Source: BMS3BBIN04 sp964552465 | GTDB lineage: Bacteria > Electryoneota > Electryoneia > Electryoneales > Electryoneaceae | Length of the DNA stretch: 64,000 nt | Direction: 5' to 3' | NCBI GenBank assembly: GCA_964552465.1 | Contig: CAZKGR010000016.1 | Span: 1 to 64,000, forward strand | Shown here: one piece after another, positions 1-7,942 of the stretch | How the letters are laid out: every line of letters starts with the position of its first letter | How positions within the stretch are numbered: the first letter of the stretch is position 1 | Program-made: the position numbers and the translations under genes | The notes under the pieces: model-generated | What the model saw: the letters and a program-made list of their open reading frames with translations, nothing else | The model's database searches: none | What the model was told of the DNA's origin: nothing

Positions 1-117
1 GAAGGGCGAATCCATCACTTAAAACACTGTCCTAAATTCGGGGTCCTCTTCTGTCGTGTACCGTAGGTACAGCAAAGATGCTGTTACTGGGAAAACAGGT
101 TAAAGGAGGGTAGTAAG

Positions 118-877
118 ATGAGAAAGATCGCGTGGATGCTAGTTGGTGTTATGCTGATCCTCTGTTTTGGATCACCAGCGTATTCGTCGGACTTGTTTGC
201 TTTCGCTGGGTATGACTCTGATCCTGATATTGAAGCTGGACCGTATAACAGCATAGCAGATTTCTTCACAGATACGAATGCAAGTAGAAATTTGCGCTGT
301 GGTGCACTCGCCTATTTCATCGACGGCACAACTGATGATTTTCGAAGTAACGACGCAAATGATTTCCCATACACAACCACCGAATCTGACGTGTTAGTCT
401 GGCCAGATCAATTTACTGGAAGTGAAGACGAATTCTACATGGTCATTGGTCATATGCGATATCCAACTTCTGGCGCGTATGATGACCCAGACAAGCGGCA
501 GTTACATAAATGCTAATTTCGATCCTTTCCACTTCGGCGAAGGTGAGCTTGCTGGTGGATCAGGGCGTGTCTACCGTGCGAATGATGATGGCGATGAGGC
601 AGCCGAGCCAGCAACCAAGTTCACACTCAGCGCGGCGTACCCGAATCCGTTCAATTCCTCCTCTTGGATTACATACGAGCTCCATGAGACGGCAGACATC
701 CACATTGGACTTTACAATGTTAATGGGCAGATTGTCCGCGAGTTCGTGAACGGTGTCCGTCAATCGGGTGAATACCGGATACACTTCGTTGCTGATGATT
801 TAGCCACCGGTATGTATTTCGTACGTGCCCAGAGCGCTGGCCAGTACAAGGTGCAGAAAATCATGCTATTGCGCTAG
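118..877 (+). pseudogene. Secreted T9SS cargo protein, broken by a frameshift
   Basis: The gene starts at 118 behind a strong ribosome binding site (AAAGGAGGG, 103-111). It opens with a signal peptide ending near SPAYSS, followed by about 100 residues of an unrecognised acidic domain. That frame stops at 516. The reading continues in the +1 frame from about 485-510 to 877 and ends in a clear sorting domain (YPNPFNSSSWITYEL, then GMYFVRAQ and a basic last stretch), the form used by T9SS substrates. The two halves together make one secreted protein cut by a shift of +1 (or -2). This may be a real mutation or an assembly error; coverage data would decide. The function of the N-terminal domain is unknown. 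Confidence 0.7.
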
Positions 878-1265
878 ATTTGACGATACACTGACATCGA
901 TTGTTTTGTAGGTCAGGGATCGAGATTGATCCTGTCCACTGTAGATTTCAAGTGTTAGCCTTGTGGCGGAATATCAATGGTGGATGGCCCGGGTTTTGTC
1001 GTGTTGTTTATTCGCTTGTAGTTGGAAATACGAGCTATATGACACCCGAGTAACAAGATTACCCGGGCAACCAAACAACCGAGCCCCGAGAGCGGAGACC
1101 GGCAATGAGAACGGGTTCGCGTCCCCTAACACCTTGCATCATGGCGGCTGTGGATTATCTTCTAAGTTCATTGTGACAGATCGCGCAAGCGATCCCGCTC
1201 TATACACAGCTTCACCCCTGAAAACACTACAGTACACAACATAGACTAGAGCCTGAGGAGAACCC
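878..1265. other. Intergenic stretch without a gene
   Basis: No convincing coding frame: the one open frame here (963-1244) starts with GTG, has no ribosome binding site and an unnatural composition. The 3' end carries the leader of the HMG-CoA synthase gene: ACAACATAGAC at 1237-1247 and a GAGGAG Shine-Dalgarno at 1255-1260. The same 11-mer lies at a similar distance before the thiolase gene (3414-3424), so it may be part of a shared promoter or leader. Confidence 0.5.
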
Positions 1266-2321
1266 ATGAGCGTCGGGATTGTCGGGTGGGGATGCAAACT
1301 CCCACGTAACCGGATCAAACTTGAGACAATCGCAGAAGTGTGGGGCGCGGATGCCCCGAGCTACAAAAAAGGTCTGCTGCTGTTTGAGAAAAGTGTGCCA
1401 GGGCCGGATGAAGATGTGATCACCCTCTCCGTCACCGCCGCCCGACGCGCGCTCGACCGCGCGGGCATCGACCCCACGAAAATCGGCGCGCTGTACATCG
1501 GGTCGGAATCGCACCCATACGCCGTCAAGCCATCAGGGACCACTGTTTCTGAAGCCATCGGCGCGGGCCATGACGTCCACTGCGCCGACTTCGAGTTCGC
1601 CTGCAAGGCGGGTTCGCAGGCGATGTACGTCGCCCACTCGCTGGTCAAGGCTGGCGAGATGGAATACGCAGTCGGCATCGGTGCGGACACCTCGCAGGGT
1701 GCCCCGGGCGACGCGCTCGAGTATTCAGCATCTGCCGGTGCAGCCGCTTTCATCATGGGCGACAAGAATGTCGTCGCGACTGTCGATTACACCCATTCGT
1801 GGATGAGCGACACGCCGGACTTCTGGCGTCGTGAGTACGAACACTACCCGCAGCACGCCGGACGTTTCACAGGTGAACCAGCATTCTTCCGCACCACGAT
1901 GGGTTGCGCAAAAGCCCTGCTCGAAAAATCAGGCATGAAGGCGGAAGACTTCGACTTCTGCGTGTTCCATCAGCCGAACGGCAAGTTCCCGCAACGCGCG
2001 GCGAAAATGCTCGGCTTCGACACCGACAGTGACGGATTCAAGACCGGTTGGCTGACCCCGTGGCTCGGCAACACGTATTCCGGTGCGAGCCCGATTGGCC
2101 TGAGTGCGATTCTCGACGTCGCCAAACCAGGCGACAAGATCTTCATGGTCAGCTACGGGTCCGGCGCGGGTTCGGACGGATTCATCTTCACCGTCACCGA
2201 CGCGATCACCGAGCTGCAGGACAAGGCGGAACACACCCGTCCGCAGCTGGACGAGGACAAGCGATATCTGAGCTACGGCCAGTACGCCAAGTACCGCCAC
2301 AAGATCCTGCGGAACTCGTGA
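1266..2321 (+). CDS. Hydroxymethylglutaryl-CoA synthase, archaeal type
   Basis: 351 residues, the usual length for the archaeal/bacterial short HMG-CoA synthase, which condenses acetyl-CoA with acetoacetyl-CoA in the cytoplasm as the second step of the mevalonate pathway. The thiolase-fold catalytic set is visible: Glu81 (ESHPYAVKP), nucleophile Cys113 (FEFACKAGSQ) and His235 (FHQPNGKFPQ). The start is backed by GAGGAG at 1255-1260. The matching thiolase and DUF35 genes lie downstream (3444 and 4700); in archaea these three proteins form a channelling complex that passes acetoacetyl-CoA directly to the synthase. The stop overlaps a GTG start of a small membrane protein. Function is confident; use of the complex for isoprenoid synthesis is inferred. 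Confidence 0.92.
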   Translation: MSVGIVGWGCKLPRNRIKLETIAEVWGADAPSYKKGLLLFEKSVPGPDEDVITLSVTAARRALDRAGIDPTKIGALYIGSESHPYAVKPSGTTVSEAIGAGHDVHCADFEFACKAGSQAMYVAHSLVKAGEMEYAVGIGADTSQGAPGDALEYSASAGAAAFIMGDKNVVATVDYTHSWMSDTPDFWRREYEHYPQHAGRFTGEPAFFRTTMGCAKALLEKSGMKAEDFDFCVFHQPNGKFPQRAAKMLGFDTDSDGFKTGWLTPWLGNTYSGASPIGLSAILDVAKPGDKIFMVSYGSGAGSDGFIFTVTDAITELQDKAEHTRPQLDEDKRYLSYGQYAKYRHKILRNS

Positions 2322-2608
2322 CACTGACACCGACTGAGTGGTTGATCGGAATCGGCGGGCTGGTCGTGTTCATCGGCGTGATTGCTGGATTCCTTTGGCT
2401 GAATTCGATTGAGGATCGGGTGGAAAGGGCGCGGCCGTGGACATACTGGACCACGTTCGCGATTCTCGCCGTGATCAACCACCAGATTTGGGTGAAGACA
2501 GGGTGGGGACCTGTGAGTCTGATCTGGATGTTCGCCGTCGCCGCCGTTATTACCATCATCATTCCACATGCGATGCAATGGCTGTGGAAGATGGTAACAG
2601 GCAGATGA
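2318..2608 (+). CDS. Small membrane protein, about 3 TM segments
   Basis: A 96-residue protein starting at a GTG that overlaps the HMG-CoA synthase stop (GTGA), so probably translationally coupled. It shows a hydrophobic N-terminal helix (LIGIGGLVVFIGVIAGFLW), a short charged loop (EDRVERARPW) and two more helices around a KTGWGP turn. I do not recognise the family. The next two genes have the same layout and a similar turn (KSGWGD in the second), so the three look like tandem divergent paralogues. No function can be assigned; position inside the mevalonate gene set is the only clue. Confidence 0.7.
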   Translation: MTLTPTEWLIGIGGLVVFIGVIAGFLWLNSIEDRVERARPWTYWTTFAILAVINHQIWVKTGWGPVSLIWMFAVAAVITIIIPHAMQWLWKMVTGR

Positions 2609-2615
2609 GGTGCTG

Positions 2616-2885
2616 ATGACCCTGCACCCATTTATTGTAGTAGTGATTTTAGTTGCATTTGGAATCCATCGTTTGGTCACGGTTTCGTGGAGTGCGGATG
2701 ATCCACGATCACCTGTCTCAACGATCATCTTTGTAATCGCTGGATCGGTCGGATACACGGTTCTTTACAATCTTGTTAGTGATAAAAGCGGGTGGGGAGA
2801 TGTCCTGATACTGGCTACAGCTATTGGATTAGCCATCTATATGATCGCGGGAATCATCATGAACAGGAAACCGCAAGATGATTGA
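2616..2885 (+). CDS. Small membrane protein, about 3 TM segments
   Basis: About 89 residues from ATG 2616, with GAGG at 2607-2610 at suitable spacing; a GTG at 2610 is possible. It has an N-terminal membrane helix (PFIVVVILVAFGIHRLV), a polar loop (SWSADDPRSP), and two further helices separated by SDKSGWGD. It resembles its upstream neighbour in layout and in the GWG turn. It overlaps the next gene by 8 bases (2878-2885). Family unknown. Confidence 0.7.
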   Translation: MTLHPFIVVVILVAFGIHRLVTVSWSADDPRSPVSTIIFVIAGSVGYTVLYNLVSDKSGWGDVLILATAIGLAIYMIAGIIMNRKPQDD

Positions 2886-3129
2886 ATTGTTGGTCATTGC
2901 AGTGATTGTGCTCATGCTGCTCTTCCTGTTTGCGGATATGTGGTGGCTGAATTGGCTGTCGGCAAGTAAGGTCACATATAGATCCAGCTTGATCATCGTT
3001 CTGATTTCAGCGCTGATCGGACTGATGCTGGCTGTAATCATGGATCTACCCCCTTACATCACCTACTCATTTGTAATTGGTGGGTTTGGAATCGCTGCCG
3101 CTGATCGAGCGGTAAGGAGAAGGACTTGA
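2878..3129 (+). CDS. Small membrane protein, about 3 TM segments
   Basis: 83 residues starting at an ATG inside the end of the previous gene. Helix 1 is very hydrophobic (LLVIAVIVLMLLFLFADMWW), then a short polar loop and two helices ending in AAADRAVRRRT, so the C-terminus is probably cytoplasmic. Third member of a run of similar 80-96 residue membrane proteins. Its stop overlaps the TTG start of a 31-residue peptide gene. Family unknown. Confidence 0.65.
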   Translation: MIELLVIAVIVLMLLFLFADMWWLNWLSASKVTYRSSLIIVLISALIGLMLAVIMDLPPYITYSFVIGGFGIAAADRAVRRRT

Positions 3130-3221
3130 AAAAGTTTCTCGTCTTCGCATTGATTGGGATCGCTGTCTACATGATCGCGAAGAAGTGCAAGAAGTACTGT
3201 CCGTCATGCTGTGGCGATTGA
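3126..3221 (+). CDS. 31-residue single-TM peptide with cysteine-rich tail
   Basis: A very short frame from TTG 3126 (overlapping the previous stop as TTGA) to TGA 3221. It encodes MKKFLVFALIGIAVYMIA followed by KKCKKYCPSCCGD: one membrane helix and a basic tail with four cysteines. Support is the tight start/stop overlap on the 5' side, the internally consistent membrane topology (helix plus positive tail) and the run of similar small membrane genes. The cysteines could bind metal or form disulfides; that is only a guess. The TTG start and small size keep confidence modest. Confidence 0.5.
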   Translation: MKKFLVFALIGIAVYMIAKKCKKYCPSCCGD

Positions 3222-3237
3222 TGAATGTGGACCAGTC

Positions 3238-3408
3238 ATGAATGCCCGACAATGGTGGTTCATCGCCATCGTCGCGATGGTGGTCATCAATGTCATCCTG
3301 TGGATGTGGCTCGGGCCACGTGGCGGATTCGGGCTGTTCCTGTTCCTGCCGTTAGTCTTTGGATGGCGACGCGCGGACAGGGATGACGTTACTGATAACA
3401 ACTTTTGA
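3238..3408 (+). CDS. Small membrane protein, 2 TM segments
   Basis: 56 residues from ATG 3238; an in-frame GTG at 3211 would add nine residues and overlap the preceding gene. It contains two hydrophobic helices (WWFIAIVAMVVINVILWMWL and GLFLFLPLVF) with GPRGG between, and an acidic tail. It is the last of five small membrane genes lying between HMG-CoA synthase and thiolase. Family unknown. Confidence 0.55.
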   Translation: MNARQWWFIAIVAMVVINVILWMWLGPRGGFGLFLFLPLVFGWRRADRDDVTDNNF

Positions 3409-3443
3409 AGCATACAACATAGACCAAGTCAAGGAGAATGACG

Positions 3444-4601
3444 ATGCGGGATGTAGCAGTCATCGGCATCGGGATGACAAAGTTTGGCGAACTGTGGGAA
3501 CGCAGTTACCGTGACCTGTTCGTGGAAGCAGCCGCTGGCGCGATGAAAGACGCTGGCGTCGATAACCTCGATAGCATGTACATTGGTTGCATGTCCGGCG
3601 GCCTGTTCGTCGGCCAGGAACACACCGGCAGCCTGATGGCTGACTACCTCGGCGTGGCACCAATCCCAGCGACACGCGTAGAATCAGCCTGCGCATCGGG
3701 CGGCGCAGCCTTCAGAACAGCGTGGATCGAAGTCGCGTCCGGACTCAGCGACATCGTGCTCGCGGGTGGCGTGGAAAAAATGACCGACGTTGACGGCGGC
3801 ATGGCGACCTACGCCCTCGCCACCGCGGCGGACGCTGAGTACGAAGGTTTCCACGGCGCGACCTTCCCCGGCCTGTACGCGATGCTCGCGCACGCGCACA
3901 TGGACAAGTACGGCACCACCTCGGAGATGCTCGCCCACATCGCAGTGAAGAACCACGAGAACGGTCACCTCAACCCGTACGCCCAGTTCCCGGGCAAGAT
4001 CACGGTGGACGGCGTACTGGGCAGCACAATGGTCGCTGATCCCTTGCACATCCTCGACTGCAGCCCGGTCACGGATGGTGCGGCAGCAGTCATCCTCGCA
4101 CCGCTCGACCTCGCGCAGAGCATGGGTCTGCCGATTGTCAAGGTGCTCAGTGTGGGCATGGCGTCCGACACCATCGCCTTGCACGCACGCGAAGAGATCA
4201 CGCACCTCGGTTCGGTCGCGACTGCGACCAAACGTGCGCTCGACCTCGCAGGGCTGAGCATCGGCGACATCGACTTCTGCGAAGTGCACGACTGCTTCAC
4301 CATCGCCGAAGTCTGTGTGCTCGAGGCGATGGGCGTGTACGGACCGGGCAAGGCCGGACCGGCGTCTATGGCGGGCGAAACCGCACGTGACGGCAAATTC
4401 CCGGTCAACCCGTCCGGCGGACTGAAGTCGAAGGGCCACCCCGTCGGCGCAACCGGCATCGCGCAGATCATCGAATTGGTCAAGCAGCTTCGCGGTACCG
4501 CCGAGAACGGCCGACAGCTTGCCAACGCCAACCGTGGCCTCGCACAGAACATGGGCGGCAGCGGTGGTTCGAGTGTCGTATCGATTCTTGAGGCCATGTA
4601 G
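3444..4601 (+). CDS. Acetyl-CoA acetyltransferase, archaeal-type thiolase
   Basis: 385 residues. It condenses two acetyl-CoA to acetoacetyl-CoA, feeding the HMG-CoA synthase at 1266. Catalytic features: nucleophile Cys83 (VESACASGGAA), NPSGG at 322-326, His282 (CEVHDCF) and His332 (GHPVGATG). The C-terminus has NMGGSGGSS instead of the CxG motif of classical biosynthetic thiolases, as in the archaeal/SCP2-like thiolases that partner DUF35 proteins. ATG 3444 is preferred over 3438 because AAGGAG (3431-3436) is then 7 bases away. The DUF35 gene follows about 100 bases downstream, the usual archaeal partner order. Confidence 0.9.
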   Translation: MRDVAVIGIGMTKFGELWERSYRDLFVEAAAGAMKDAGVDNLDSMYIGCMSGGLFVGQEHTGSLMADYLGVAPIPATRVESACASGGAAFRTAWIEVASGLSDIVLAGGVEKMTDVDGGMATYALATAADAEYEGFHGATFPGLYAMLAHAHMDKYGTTSEMLAHIAVKNHENGHLNPYAQFPGKITVDGVLGSTMVADPLHILDCSPVTDGAAAVILAPLDLAQSMGLPIVKVLSVGMASDTIALHAREEITHLGSVATATKRALDLAGLSIGDIDFCEVHDCFTIAEVCVLEAMGVYGPGKAGPASMAGETARDGKFPVNPSGGLKSKGHPVGATGIAQIIELVKQLRGTAENGRQLANANRGLAQNMGGSGGSSVVSILEAM

Positions 4602-4670
4602 CCCGGGTTCGCTGAACCTGGGGATGTCATCCAACTGGGTGTCATCCTGAACGCAGTGAAGGATCTCTCG
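4602..4670. repeat. Hairpin plus GTCATCCTGA-type dispersed repeat
   Basis: Right after the thiolase stop lies a 9-bp hairpin (4602-4622, CCCGGGTTC / GAACCTGGG, loop GCT) without a T-run. It is followed by GTCATCCTGA...AGTGAAGGATCT (4641-4670). This last motif is the same kind as the inverted pair at 32592-32714, and resembles the GTCATYCTGAGCGAAGCGAAGRATC elements common between genes in many bacterial genomes. Confidence 0.6.
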
Positions 4671-4699
4671 TTTGACTTAGATTAAAAGGAGATAAAACG

Positions 4700-5098
4700 A
4701 TGGCCCAGACATTAACCGGCCGCGTGTGGCGGGAACAGCCGCAACGATACAACATGATGGCCAACAAGGACACCGAAACCGGGAAGGTCTACTTCCCGCC
4801 GCGACGTGTCGCACCCGGCAACCTGGACGCGACCTTTGAGGACGTGCAACTGTCCGGCACCGGCAAGGTGCTGACGTACACGATCATCCGTGTCGCGCCG
4901 ACACCGTACGGCGACCTCGCACCGTACGCGCTGGCTGTCGTCGAAGCGGACGGCGGCGGACGTCTGACCTGCCAACTGACCGACCTCGATGTCGAAGAGG
5001 TCAAGATCGGCATGGCGGTCAAGTTCGAATTCCGCAAGCTGTACGATGACAACGAAGCATCCGTCATCTACTACGGATACAAGGCGGTCACTGCCTGA
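4700..5098 (+). CDS. DUF35 OB-fold protein without zinc-ribbon cysteines
   Basis: 132 residues. DUF35 proteins have an N-terminal helix and zinc ribbon and a C-terminal OB fold; in archaea they hold thiolase and HMG-CoA synthase together and share a CoA tunnel. The family framework is visible: RYNMMANK, GKVYFPPRRV, the OB part VLTYTIIRVAP and the end ASVIYYGYKAV. The ribbon, which normally has two CxxC pairs, reads NKDTETGKVYFPPRRVAPGN here, so all four zinc cysteines are missing; the only Cys is in LTCQL. The start has AAAGGAG at 4685-4691. A strong terminator follows. Likely the structural subunit of the HMG-CoA synthase-thiolase complex. Confidence 0.85.
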   Translation: MAQTLTGRVWREQPQRYNMMANKDTETGKVYFPPRRVAPGNLDATFEDVQLSGTGKVLTYTIIRVAPTPYGDLAPYALAVVEADGGGRLTCQLTDLDVEEVKIGMAVKFEFRKLYDDNEASVIYYGYKAVTA

Positions 5099-5111
5099 TC
5101 GTTCGATTCAC

Positions 5112-5140
5112 AACGGCCCCGGATCACCGGGGCCGTTTTC
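5112..5140 (+). terminator. Rho-independent terminator
   Basis: A perfect 11-bp stem (AACGGCCCCGG 5112-5122, CCGGGGCCGTT 5127-5137) with an ATCA loop, running into TTTTCGTT. It ends the HMG-CoA synthase / thiolase / DUF35 region 14 bases after the last stop. Confidence 0.9.
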
Positions 5141-5152
5141 GTTGGAAGCCCA

Positions 5153-6502
5153 ATGAAGACAATCATTCTTTTCTTCGTCCTGATTATTCTTGCAACTGCT
5201 ATTCCCTGTCATGCTGAACTGCCTGAATGGAAGACAGGTGGCCGGGCAGTCCTGCATGAAACTGAGAATTACTACATCCTTGAAGCCAGTTCATTTTACA
5301 AGGGGCTCTCCATTGTGCTTCTGAAACAACGATCGGATCAGAAGCAGATAGAGGCATTTTCGATTGAGGTCAGGGAGTATTTCGATCCCAAGGAGATTGA
5401 AGCCATTTGGTTTGACTACCCAGCCGTCGATTTCCCAACTGGTGACGCATACGCTTCTGCTAATTTTCAGAACGGTCTCGTCACAAAGATGATTGGTACA
5501 TCTCCGCACAAAGAGCATCTGCTAACGTCTGAATCGTTTACGCCAGAAGGATCTGTACGTTCCTGGTTTGCCGATCGTTCATATACCTGGCGGTGCGATC
5601 TTGTGTGCGTGGATGGGAATTGGTCATTTCACCATATCCATTACCCCAGAGGAGGACGCGTTTGGCCGGTTGAGGCAGTGAATGACAGTGTTTATGCAGT
5701 CTCGGACCCAACAGTGGCACAGCTAACATTTTCAATCGTGGATGGTGGTAAGCGATTGATCCAGGAAGGTGGGGAAGGCGGTCGTATTTCCTATTCCGTC
5801 TTTCCGAATCGGAAAGGTTCAGCAGCTTCCGGCTACACAATTGCGGAAAACAGGATCGTCGAAAAGCCCGGACGGGTCCAATGGATACTGTATGTGAACT
5901 TGGCTGAACGCTTTGAGCTGGAGGAGCTGCGGCGCATTGCCGAGGTAATCATGTATTTCGAAGGCCGTCAGGTGTTCGTTAGTGCCGAACAACGTAGGCG
6001 CAGTTGGTATCTTTACTGGACTGATAACGAAAAAACCTTTGCTGACACGGTACTGACCGATCCGATGATCAAGTTCTATTATCCGGGATACAGTCCGGCG
6101 CTGGATGATCCGCCCTATGGAACCGCCAAGTATTCCCAGGTGAAAATTCCAATCAGGCGTACACTCGAGGTGAGTATTCAGGGGATGACGTGTTCAGAAA
6201 TCGAACCGCTCAAAGCCGACAGCTTGAGAGCCGAAGGCGCTATCGATTCCTGGTTCAGCGATGCCACCCTCATCCGATACGAACTCGTACAGAAGGACAC
6301 ATCCTACACAATGGTAATCCGTTACGGTGACGGAAAAACTGTTGAAAGCAAACCGCTGAGGCAGATTGCGAGAAATGTCTGGCGTTGGGATAGTGAGTTC
6401 AACACGTATTCTGAATTCACAGTTTCACCTGACCGATCCACATTGCAAATCCGTGGTGCATGGAACGGGGTTGAACACGACAACGCCAAACGTTTGCTAT
6501 GA
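5153..6502 (+). CDS. Secreted protein with two tandem copies of an unknown domain
   Basis: 449 residues with a signal peptide (MKTIILFFVLIILATA...CHAE). I do not recognise the family. The N-terminal half (about 25-200) and the C-terminal half (about 225-449) share the same signposts: an IWFDYP/IKFYYPGY strand, then a SW-F-D pair (VRSWFADRSY, IDSWFSDATL) and a DLV/ELV strand. The separate 224-residue gene at 6681 carries one copy of the same domain (ILFYYPHYGP, VSSWISDISA, RYDLVYHDG), so this gene looks like an internal duplication. Probably periplasmic or surface; no sorting domain is visible. Confidence 0.75.
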   Translation: MKTIILFFVLIILATAIPCHAELPEWKTGGRAVLHETENYYILEASSFYKGLSIVLLKQRSDQKQIEAFSIEVREYFDPKEIEAIWFDYPAVDFPTGDAYASANFQNGLVTKMIGTSPHKEHLLTSESFTPEGSVRSWFADRSYTWRCDLVCVDGNWSFHHIHYPRGGRVWPVEAVNDSVYAVSDPTVAQLTFSIVDGGKRLIQEGGEGGRISYSVFPNRKGSAASGYTIAENRIVEKPGRVQWILYVNLAERFELEELRRIAEVIMYFEGRQVFVSAEQRRRSWYLYWTDNEKTFADTVLTDPMIKFYYPGYSPALDDPPYGTAKYSQVKIPIRRTLEVSIQGMTCSEIEPLKADSLRAEGAIDSWFSDATLIRYELVQKDTSYTMVIRYGDGKTVESKPLRQIARNVWRWDSEFNTYSEFTVSPDRSTLQIRGAWNGVEHDNAKRLL

Positions 6503-6680
6503 TAAACTCCTTATAGCGAACCATAAACTGGAAAACACTTTTTAACCATAACCTGAAGCAGGCTTTTTCTCAGTTACTGCTAGAGTAGGAACGCGGCGCC
6601 TGATCTTTCACTACAGAGAGATCCAGTGATAAATGCTGAGACGATTGCAGTACGAACCTGCCTCGCCGTACAATACGTCC

Positions 6681-7355
6681 ATGATGAAATCTCTCCTGCT
6701 GAACATTATCCTGCTGTCGCTACTTGCCCTGCCTGCCTACGCACTGGATGGTCCGCGGATCTTCCCACGCCCGCACACCCCGATCTACGAAACCGAGGAT
6801 TACCAGGTCTTCAAAGAAGCTGTTGATGGAAAACGCTCGATGCGGGTTGTGCACGTCGTCCTCATGTACCGAGCCAGCGAGGAGATGACCCGACAGTTCG
6901 CTGAAGAGATCATCGCGCAGGGCGACAGCACCATCTCCTGGACCAACATCCTCTTCTATTATCCACATTATGGCCCCACAGATACCTACTACGCGAATGC
7001 TCGCACTGGCGATAGCTTGGACTTCCGGTTCCACGGCCCCGATCAATCTGAGTTCGACAGTCTGAAATCAGACGAATTTCTCCCACCCGGAACGGTCAGT
7101 TCATGGATCAGCGATATCAGTGCCCGTCGCTACGATCTTGTTTATCACGACGGTGAGTGGGCCATACACCTGCACCGGGTCGCCGACACGAGCAAAGTCT
7201 GGCAAGTTGTGCAGGAAGAGACGAACAGCTACCGTTGGACCAACGATAACGGGATCAAGTCAATCCTCTTTCATGTCAGCGATGATCAACAAACCCTCGA
7301 GATCGACGGATATTGGTCCGGATTCTCATGGGACATCGCCGAGTCGTTTCGATAA
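6681..7355 (+). CDS. Secreted protein, single-copy relative of the 5153 gene
   Basis: About 224 residues from ATG 6681 (a second ATG follows at 6684). The open frame extends to 6633, but the natural signal peptide MMKSLLLNIILLSLLALPAYA begins here. It shares with the upstream gene the YETEDYQVF start, the FYYPHYGP motif, the GTVSSWISD motif and RYDLVYHDGEW. Unknown function; the two genes form a local paralogue pair about 180 bases apart. Confidence 0.7.
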   Translation: MMKSLLLNIILLSLLALPAYALDGPRIFPRPHTPIYETEDYQVFKEAVDGKRSMRVVHVVLMYRASEEMTRQFAEEIIAQGDSTISWTNILFYYPHYGPTDTYYANARTGDSLDFRFHGPDQSEFDSLKSDEFLPPGTVSSWISDISARRYDLVYHDGEWAIHLHRVADTSKVWQVVQEETNSYRWTNDNGIKSILFHVSDDQQTLEIDGYWSGFSWDIAESFR

Positions 7356-7532
7356 GCAGTGATATCAAGTGGTTCACAGACTTGAGCAGTCTGATTCGAC
7401 GATTTTCGGCTTCAGCATTACCTCTCCCATTCCCCCAGAGGCATGTAACCATTACCCCTGAGTGAGCGTCTTCTAAGTAAGGAACAGTGGGTGCTGCGTA
7501 ACGTCAGATCTTGCCATCTAGGAGATAAGACG

Positions 7533-7829
7533 ATGCGTACACAGACAATCGCAGTTTTAGCATGCCTCGTAGTGGTTTTCATGCTGGCCGCCCCATCCAT
7601 GGCGAACCAGCCTATCCCAAACCAGAAGAACGAGTACATCATCGACGATCCGCCGTATGATATTTTCGTCGAAACCTACTTCAAAGCTTTTAGCCAACCC
7701 ATCAATGCACCGTTCTACCCGTGGATCATGGTGCCGGTGAATGGTGTGCCGGTTTGCGATGAAGGCCAATTCCTCCCAACATCGCCGGAGTTCGGGCGCG
7801 AAGAGAAGCGTGTAGAGCAGACTAACTGA
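7533..7829 (+). CDS. Small secreted protein, unknown
   Basis: 98 residues from ATG 7533, with AGGAG at 7520-7524. Signal peptide MRTQTIAVLACLVVVFMLAA...SMA, then a short mature region rich in Pro, Tyr and Asn (DDPPYDIFVETYFKAF, FYPWIMVPVNG). No family recognised. An upstream GTG at 7491 is in frame but would place residues before the signal peptide. Confidence 0.6.
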   Translation: MRTQTIAVLACLVVVFMLAAPSMANQPIPNQKNEYIIDDPPYDIFVETYFKAFSQPINAPFYPWIMVPVNGVPVCDEGQFLPTSPEFGREEKRVEQTN

Positions 7830-7942
7830 GCTCTCTCGAAGTCAGTAACCTGAGGAACCAATCCACCGTCAAAGGTGCGTGAGGGTGAACATGTCAGGGC
7901 GCAACCAAGACTTCCGCGAGTCCCTGATTGAGGAGAAGAAAG

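Noticed and set aside
963..1244. Open frame of 93 codons
   Set aside because: GTG start without ribosome binding site, odd composition, and it runs into the leader of HMG-CoA synthase.
3684..4634. Long minus-strand frame (316 codons) opposite the thiolase
   Set aside because: Antisense shadow; the thiolase frame has all catalytic motifs.
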